Translations under genes and position numbers: made by a program
Shown: positions 59,801 through 64,000 of the stretch, piece by piece
How positions within the stretch are numbered: position 1 is the first letter of the stretch
How the letters are laid out: every line of letters starts with the position of its first letter
The notes under the pieces: model-generated
Seen by the model: only the letters and a program-made list of their open reading frames with translations
Told to the model about the DNA's origin: nothing
Databases searched by the model: none
Assembly (NCBI GenBank): GCA_035771175.1
Contig: CM069600.1
Location: 9,695,729-9,759,728 of the forward strand
DNA from: Paratinospora sagittata
Lineage: Eukaryota; Streptophyta; Magnoliopsida; Ranunculales; Menispermaceae
Direction of reading: 5' to 3'
DNA length: 64,000 bases

Positions 59801-62760
59801 TGTAGAGTGAAATGGGTGATTTTTATGGTTGTGCTTGCAATCCTTTGTATATATCAAAGTAATTGCCACAATAGGCTTTGGAGTCTACTACAAAAGATTT
59901 TATAGAAGTCATCCACATTGTAAGCAAGAAGAAAGTAAACTCAAGCAACAATTGCATGACAATTAAACCACTGCCTTGGGCAACTTGTACCAAAGAGATT
60001 AGAGCTTGGTTGGCCTAAATTCATCTATGAGTATATGGAGTATAAGACGATACTTAGGAACTTCCCTAAGTATAAAGTTCACATGGTTTAAATTTGTGAA
60101 TTAGGTCCTTGGTTTCGTCACTTGAAAAAAGGGATGAATTTGTAAATTTTAGGACATTTTGATGAATATCAAAGCAGTTTTCAAGTAAGAAACCAAACAT
60201 TGGTTATGGGAATATCTTAAAAGTTTACTAGTTTTGTCATTTCAGTATTAATAGCACACAAATTTCCTATTTATGGTAAAATTTCTTCATTTCTGTTCTT
60301 GATAAATTCTTTTTTTATAAGATTACAAATTTACTAGTTTTGTCATTTCAGTATTACTGTTTCTAATAGCACACAATTTTCCTGTTTATATTAAAAATTT
60401 TCATTTCTAGTTTTGATATTTTTTTTTTTTGGAAAGAAACAGAGAAATCACTGTTTTTGATAAATTTGGGATATAATATATTGATCGAGGGCTGAAATCT
60501 TAAAGTGTGTTTAGTCCCTATCTTTGCTTATTTGGTTCATGATTTACAAGCTCTAAGGGTACTGAGAACCTTACAGTAATCCTTGGATATTTGAGTTATT
60601 ACCGAATAATAAAGCACTTGCTAAGAGCTTTAGAGTTGTTCTAGGTTGATTGATTGGCACTTTTATGATCAGCTTCTTATTGGTATGATTGCATATCTGT
60701 AGGTAAAACTATATTTAGTTTCTATATATATATATATATTTTTTTTTTCCTCTTTTGAGCTTTGTTTATTGATCACATTAAAATTGTCCCTACTCCATAA
60801 CAAAATCATAACATTATTCAGAATTTCTTATCGAATGAATCTATGATAATTCATCCAATTATAGCCTAACACTAATCTCTATTTTTATCAGTAAGATCTT
60901 ATCTTCAAAAATCTTTGGCCAATTTGTTTTATGCATAACCCTGGTTGCATTTCATCATTTTATAGCTAGCTTCCAATTATATTAGTTTATGCACCTCAAG
61001 TTGTCTATAAGAAAGGAAGAATATTTTTTAGTTTTTGTGGAAGAAAATGTTGATCAAGGTGACTGATACATGAAGTAGATCAGCGGAAATCTGCATAAGG
61101 AAATTAAACATCATTCTGGAAGATGTTCAGTAGACGGTAGTCCGGTGATGCTTCAAAGCAATTATGTTTTAGTAAAAATGTATGTTAGCCATAGGCTGCT
61201 GAGTCTAAGGAAGGTTGAGTCGTGATTTCCATAATTCCAATGCTGCCTGCCAAGGTGAGTAGAGACCAATCGTCGTGGGACAAAGAGAAAATGTGCATTT
61301 TCGACTTTGGTGGATTAGAAAACAAGCTTTGGTTTTTGTGGGCATGGTGCTCTAGGGTTCTTTTTTTCTGGAAAAAAGCACAAAATACCGTATATATATT
61401 CCTAACCATACAAGAACCTGGTTGCTCAACTCTCAAATTTGAACTTTCCTGTGCTTAAAATTTCAAACATCCCAAGCTTGTTTGAAACAGGTGTTAGACA
61501 ATTTATGTTTGGTTCAAGCTAAGTTCTGGGAGTTGCTTTGGTTGGACAAAATATTGCTACATTCAATCAGAAGATCTCACAAACTACATGGATAAGAGCC
61601 TGCTTGGTTACCTAAAATCTATCTGTTCAGGGTCTGTCCCATATTTGGCCTTCTTGGTATTTGTAGACACCAAGAAGCCTGGAGGGAAAGCTGGAGAATC
61701 TATTATTTGAGTATGCCTGAAATGGAAGATCTTACAAATCATACTAGTCAATTTGAACACAAATACGAACCAAAAAACAAATGCCAAAAAAATGAGACTC
61801 AAACCTAATGTTTAATGTTAATAGTAGTGATGGTGATGCAATTGCTATTTACATGTTATATTTTTTCTGATATGTTACATATTTACATACTTTCTTTACT
61901 TGTTACTGATTCTTTTCATCAGCTTGTCGCAAATTTTTATGTATCTGACTTGCAGGTACCCCCAACTTTGAGATTTGTAATGGATGGAGAAATGCCCAAT
62001 TATTTGCTAGCCAAGGATTTGATCTTACAAGTAAGTTCTGTTCTGTTTATTGTTTGTTTCTTGAAATCTTACAATTTGCGATCATAAAGTAAAAAACCCT
62101 TATTTCTTCATTCTTCAGAATGAATAAAAATCTTAGAATTTTTAATTCCTATTTTGTAATAGTTATTGCCATTACTTTCTATTTGTTTCATTACTTAGAT
62201 GTCATCATGCAGATCATTGGTGAAATTACTGTGGCTGGTGCTACATACAAGTCCATGGAGTTTGTTGGTTCAACTGTTGAAAGTTTAACTGTGAGTAAAA
62301 TTAAAGACACACTTGGTTTTTTTTTTTCTCCATGAAAAGACACGCCTGTTTGCTATTACCATTTGAGAGCAGAAAGATTTCTTTTTCATGAACCTCTATC
62401 AATTTTTTAAATTTAATTTTTTTTTTTCTTGTTATCTCCCGTAAAGATGGAAGAAAGGATGACGTTATGCAACATGGTTGTTGAAGCTGGAGGAAAAAAC
62501 GGTGTTGTCCCTCCTGACAGTACTACTTATAAGTACCTTGAGGTTAGTGCTACAGGTTATAGAACTAGTTTGCATCATGATTTATATACTTGAGTTGATA
62601 TTATTTGTTGTCCTTGCAATATAATTTTCAATATAAATTTGTAAATTTCATACAATTATGCTATCTTTTGTGAATCTATGGCTTATGTTATCATTTTTAT
62701 TTTGATACAGGGTAAGACATCGGTGGACTTTGAGCCAATGTATAGTGATCAAAATGCAAG
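51686..62760 (+). CDS. IIL1: 3-isopropylmalate dehydratase large subunit, plastid; exons 1-10, 3' end outside window
   Basis: Exons: 51686-51724, 51847-51987, 52132-52302, 56318-56470, 56566-56634, 56945-57061, 61956-62030, 62213-62290, 62447-62542, 62711-62760; together 989 nt, with the last exon ending in mid-codon. The product isomerises 2-isopropylmalate to 3-isopropylmalate in leucine synthesis, paired with a small subunit; in Brassicales the same subunit also serves methionine chain elongation for glucosinolates. The first 50 or so residues are Ser/Lys/Arg-rich like a plastid transit peptide. The aconitase-family body starts at MTMTEKIMARAS and includes NVDVLMTHDVCGPG, IIPDHYIFTSDERANRN, LAQEGHCRPGE, GTDSHTCNAGAFGQFATGIG, MDGEMPNYLLAKDLIL and CNMVVEAGGKNGV. 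Family knowledge places two of the [4Fe-4S] ligands in a C-terminal SCGAC-like motif, and another in a GSCTGG-like motif, both beyond 62760. A full plant protein is about 510 residues, so about one third is missing. Confidence 0.93.
54470..55225 (+). mobile_element. Gypsy LTR remnant in intron 3
   Basis: It contains 'gctctgacttaagcatcag' near 55100 and 'ggtgttggtcaaatc' near 55209, in the same order as 13990-14095. A likely TATA-like 'ctaatatagatacccc' is near 54997. Boundaries are approximate. Confidence 0.5.
55913..56160. mobile_element. hAT-like MITE in intron 3
   Basis: Terminal inverted repeats gggctgtttggtttg and caaaccaaacatggcc, followed inward by inverted 'cagtttt' blocks, surround about 250 bp rich in A and T runs. 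The 'ctgtttggttt' end is common in plant hAT MITEs. An 8-bp target duplication was not confirmed. Confidence 0.6.
56635..56944 (+). other. Intron 5, almost entirely (TC)n
   Basis: The donor gag|gtgctt is followed within 7 bases by the pyrimidine array. The acceptor ttgcag|gtc is at 56944. Confidence 0.9.
56641..56880. repeat. (TC)n microsatellite, about 240 bp
   Basis: Nearly continuous tc units with scattered single-base interruptions (ttc, cgc). It gives long serine-leucine or arginine-glutamate reading frames, which are artefacts. Confidence 0.97.
57062..57067 (+). promoter_or_regulatory. Probable GC 5' splice site of intron 6
   Basis: Exon 6 ends cttcttaag and is followed by gctagt. Family alignment requires the join LLLK-VPPT, and no in-frame GT donor fits nearby. 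GC donors normally have a strong AG|GC(A)AGT context, approximated here. Confidence 0.8.
57748..59477 (-). mobile_element. 5'-truncated LINE in intron 6 with 21-bp target duplication
   Basis: Identical 21-bp sequences at 57748-57768 and 59457-59477 flank a body (57769-59456) that starts with poly-T on the plus strand (a poly-A tail on the minus). Minus-strand frames give the RT thumb (59322-59062, VGQWPLTYLVLPLGGNPLS), the RT C-terminus (59107-58580, QGGLGIGNLKLRNRALAGKW and FWEDAWLG), the zf-RVT region (58605-58162, FIWQARVSSKVKFLGWTIAH and CLCKRDAESNHHLFLEC) and a tail (58074-57880, WSIWKKRNNCMFENK). Frames are broken and the endonuclease and RT catalytic parts are absent. It is antisense to the host gene. 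Confidence 0.93.
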
Positions 62761-64000
62761 GTAATTGAAGTTGGAATTTAGATATATAATTTTATGATTT
62801 GCTGTTAATTGTTTTGGATCTTTCTCTCTTCATTTATAAATATTAGTTACCTCTTTATCAGCACTAAGTTGCCTCCTTTAAAGAAACTTTGAGGCTTGGG
62901 GTAAGAGATAGGAGTCTCAAGAACACTTCAACTTCTGTTGGTGTTGTAAGGCGTTAAGGCAATGCCTAGGCCAGTCGCCGCATCTGGATGAAGGGATGCC
63001 GTAATGCCATATAACCCTATGAGTAAATAATTAATTAGTTTTACACATACAATTCAATTCGTATATACAAAATTAGGTACACATTCCTCAATATGGAAGT
63101 CGAATCTTGTGAAAAAAAGAAAACTATATTTTACATTCTTCAATTTCATGTCCACAAAATTAAAAAGCAAAGAACATATAATAAATAAGACAACTTCGCA
63201 TATAGTGACAATGTAGTGATTTTAAGTGCGATGTTTGTGTAATACTTGTGACAAAAAAAAAATTGTAGCAATATAACAAAATAAAATATAAAAAGATAAT
63301 TTTATACTAGACATATATGTATAATACTAGAACTAAGAGTTATGTGAATGTTTAACCTTCACAATCACACACATATGGCAATATAAACGAAAAGAACCTT
63401 AGGTTTCATATATTTGCATCAACCACCTAAAACTTTTAAAAAAATTTAAAAGAGCATCATTACCTGCCTTAAGTGTGGTCTAAAACACTATTTTTAATTG
63501 TTCACTATTGTATAAATGTATATAATATGTTTATATGTGTGTGTGTACATTGAATGCGAGCTTGGCCCTTGCTATAAAGAGTTAACTCAACAATATACTA
63601 TGTTACCTGAACTTGGGTATGGTTGTTGGATGTAGGTACATATCTAGAGGTCAGACTTGCTCATTCTCTAATTATGGGATATGGGGACTCGAATAAAAAG
63701 TGTTCAAAATTAGGATCTAGGTACATGGACTTGGTTATGTTCATTACTAAATACTAAGCCAATATTCTATCTTCTTTTTTCTTTTTTGGTTTTTTACTCT
63801 TTTCATTCGTTTATTATCCTTTTTTCCTCATTGAAGTGAATTGCCACCTATTAGTCATTCTTTTCAATTTTATGATCTGCACTTCTTTTCTTGATACTTG
63901 ATAGGACTCGAGGTGTTATTGCAATGTTAAAACCTCTCTCTTGTGGATGTTGATTTCATATGAGTGGCTTGGTTGATTTAAGGGCTTTGATCTAAAATCT
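62761..64000 (+). other. Start of intron 10, extending beyond the window
   Basis: The donor is gcaag|gtaatt. No sequence encoding the next expected conserved block was found, so the following exon lies outside. No repeat family is recognised with confidence. Confidence 0.7.

Larger units (their letters stand above)
57062..61955 (+). other. Intron 6, 4.9 kb
   Basis: Enlarged by the LINE at 57769-59456. The acceptor is ttgcag|gtaccc. The remaining sequence (57062-57747 and 59478-61955) is AT-rich, with a (TA)n run near 60724 and no other coding region. Confidence 0.85.

Noticed and set aside
61185..61458. Opposing frames of 83 and 78 residues in intron 6
   Set aside because: Mutually overlapping on opposite strands inside a host intron, no known domain.

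Overview
This is nuclear DNA from a flowering plant, most likely a eudicot. The composition is AT-rich, microsatellites are abundant, and genes are interrupted by GT-AG introns. The window is full of plant Ty3/gypsy, Ty1/copia and LINE relics. I cannot name the species from sequence alone. About 45 kb of the 64 kb is recognisable or suspected transposon debris. Only two host genes are supported: a small intronless VQ-motif gene (45664-46017) and the first ten exons of a plastid 3-isopropylmalate dehydratase large-subunit gene (51686 to beyond the right edge). A short 3' remnant of a second VQ gene lies between them.

Layout. 1-6204: nested long gypsy-type LTRs. A plus-strand LTR running in from the left edge is split by a minus-strand solo LTR (1061-4637, target duplication tgatg), and each carries a palindromic foldback element (169-562 and 3103-3961). 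6205-13742: two diverged direct copies of a non-coding block; the second is split by a solo LTR (10343-12407) and the first by a small LINE-tail insertion. 13760-16163: fragments of gypsy and copia LTRs. 16164-24930: AT-rich non-coding DNA with a possible SINE, a 1.1-kb Mutator-like foldback (19065-20161) and two LINE fragments.

24930-41420: one old, decayed Ty1/copia element on the minus strand, with both LTRs, primer-binding site, gag, protease, integrase, RT and RNase H pieces. Its gag is broken by about 9.7 kb of foreign sequence: a minus solo LTR (29745-32434), a 3.1-kb copy of the copia 5' LTR plus host flank (32435-35587, duplicated at 41229-44219), a truncated plus-strand gypsy pol (35588-37509) and a plus-strand LTR (37507-39404). 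Simple insertion does not explain this; repeated insertion plus ectopic recombination does.

44220-64000: the gene-bearing part. The VQ gene is followed by a hairpin MITE, a solo LTR (46786-49526) and the VQ remnant. The isopropylmalate dehydratase gene follows, with every visible splice junction in frame. It has a probable GC-AG intron, an intron made mostly of (TC)n, and introns enlarged by an LTR relic, a hAT-like MITE and a LINE with a 21-bp target duplication. The two host genes have unrelated roles (WRKY-partner regulation and leucine biosynthesis) and show no sign of working together.

I found no CRISPR array, rRNA, convincing tRNA gene or novel multi-gene system. The most unusual items are the palindromic elements with LTR-like ends and a tRNA-like core, and the rearranged copia/gypsy nest.
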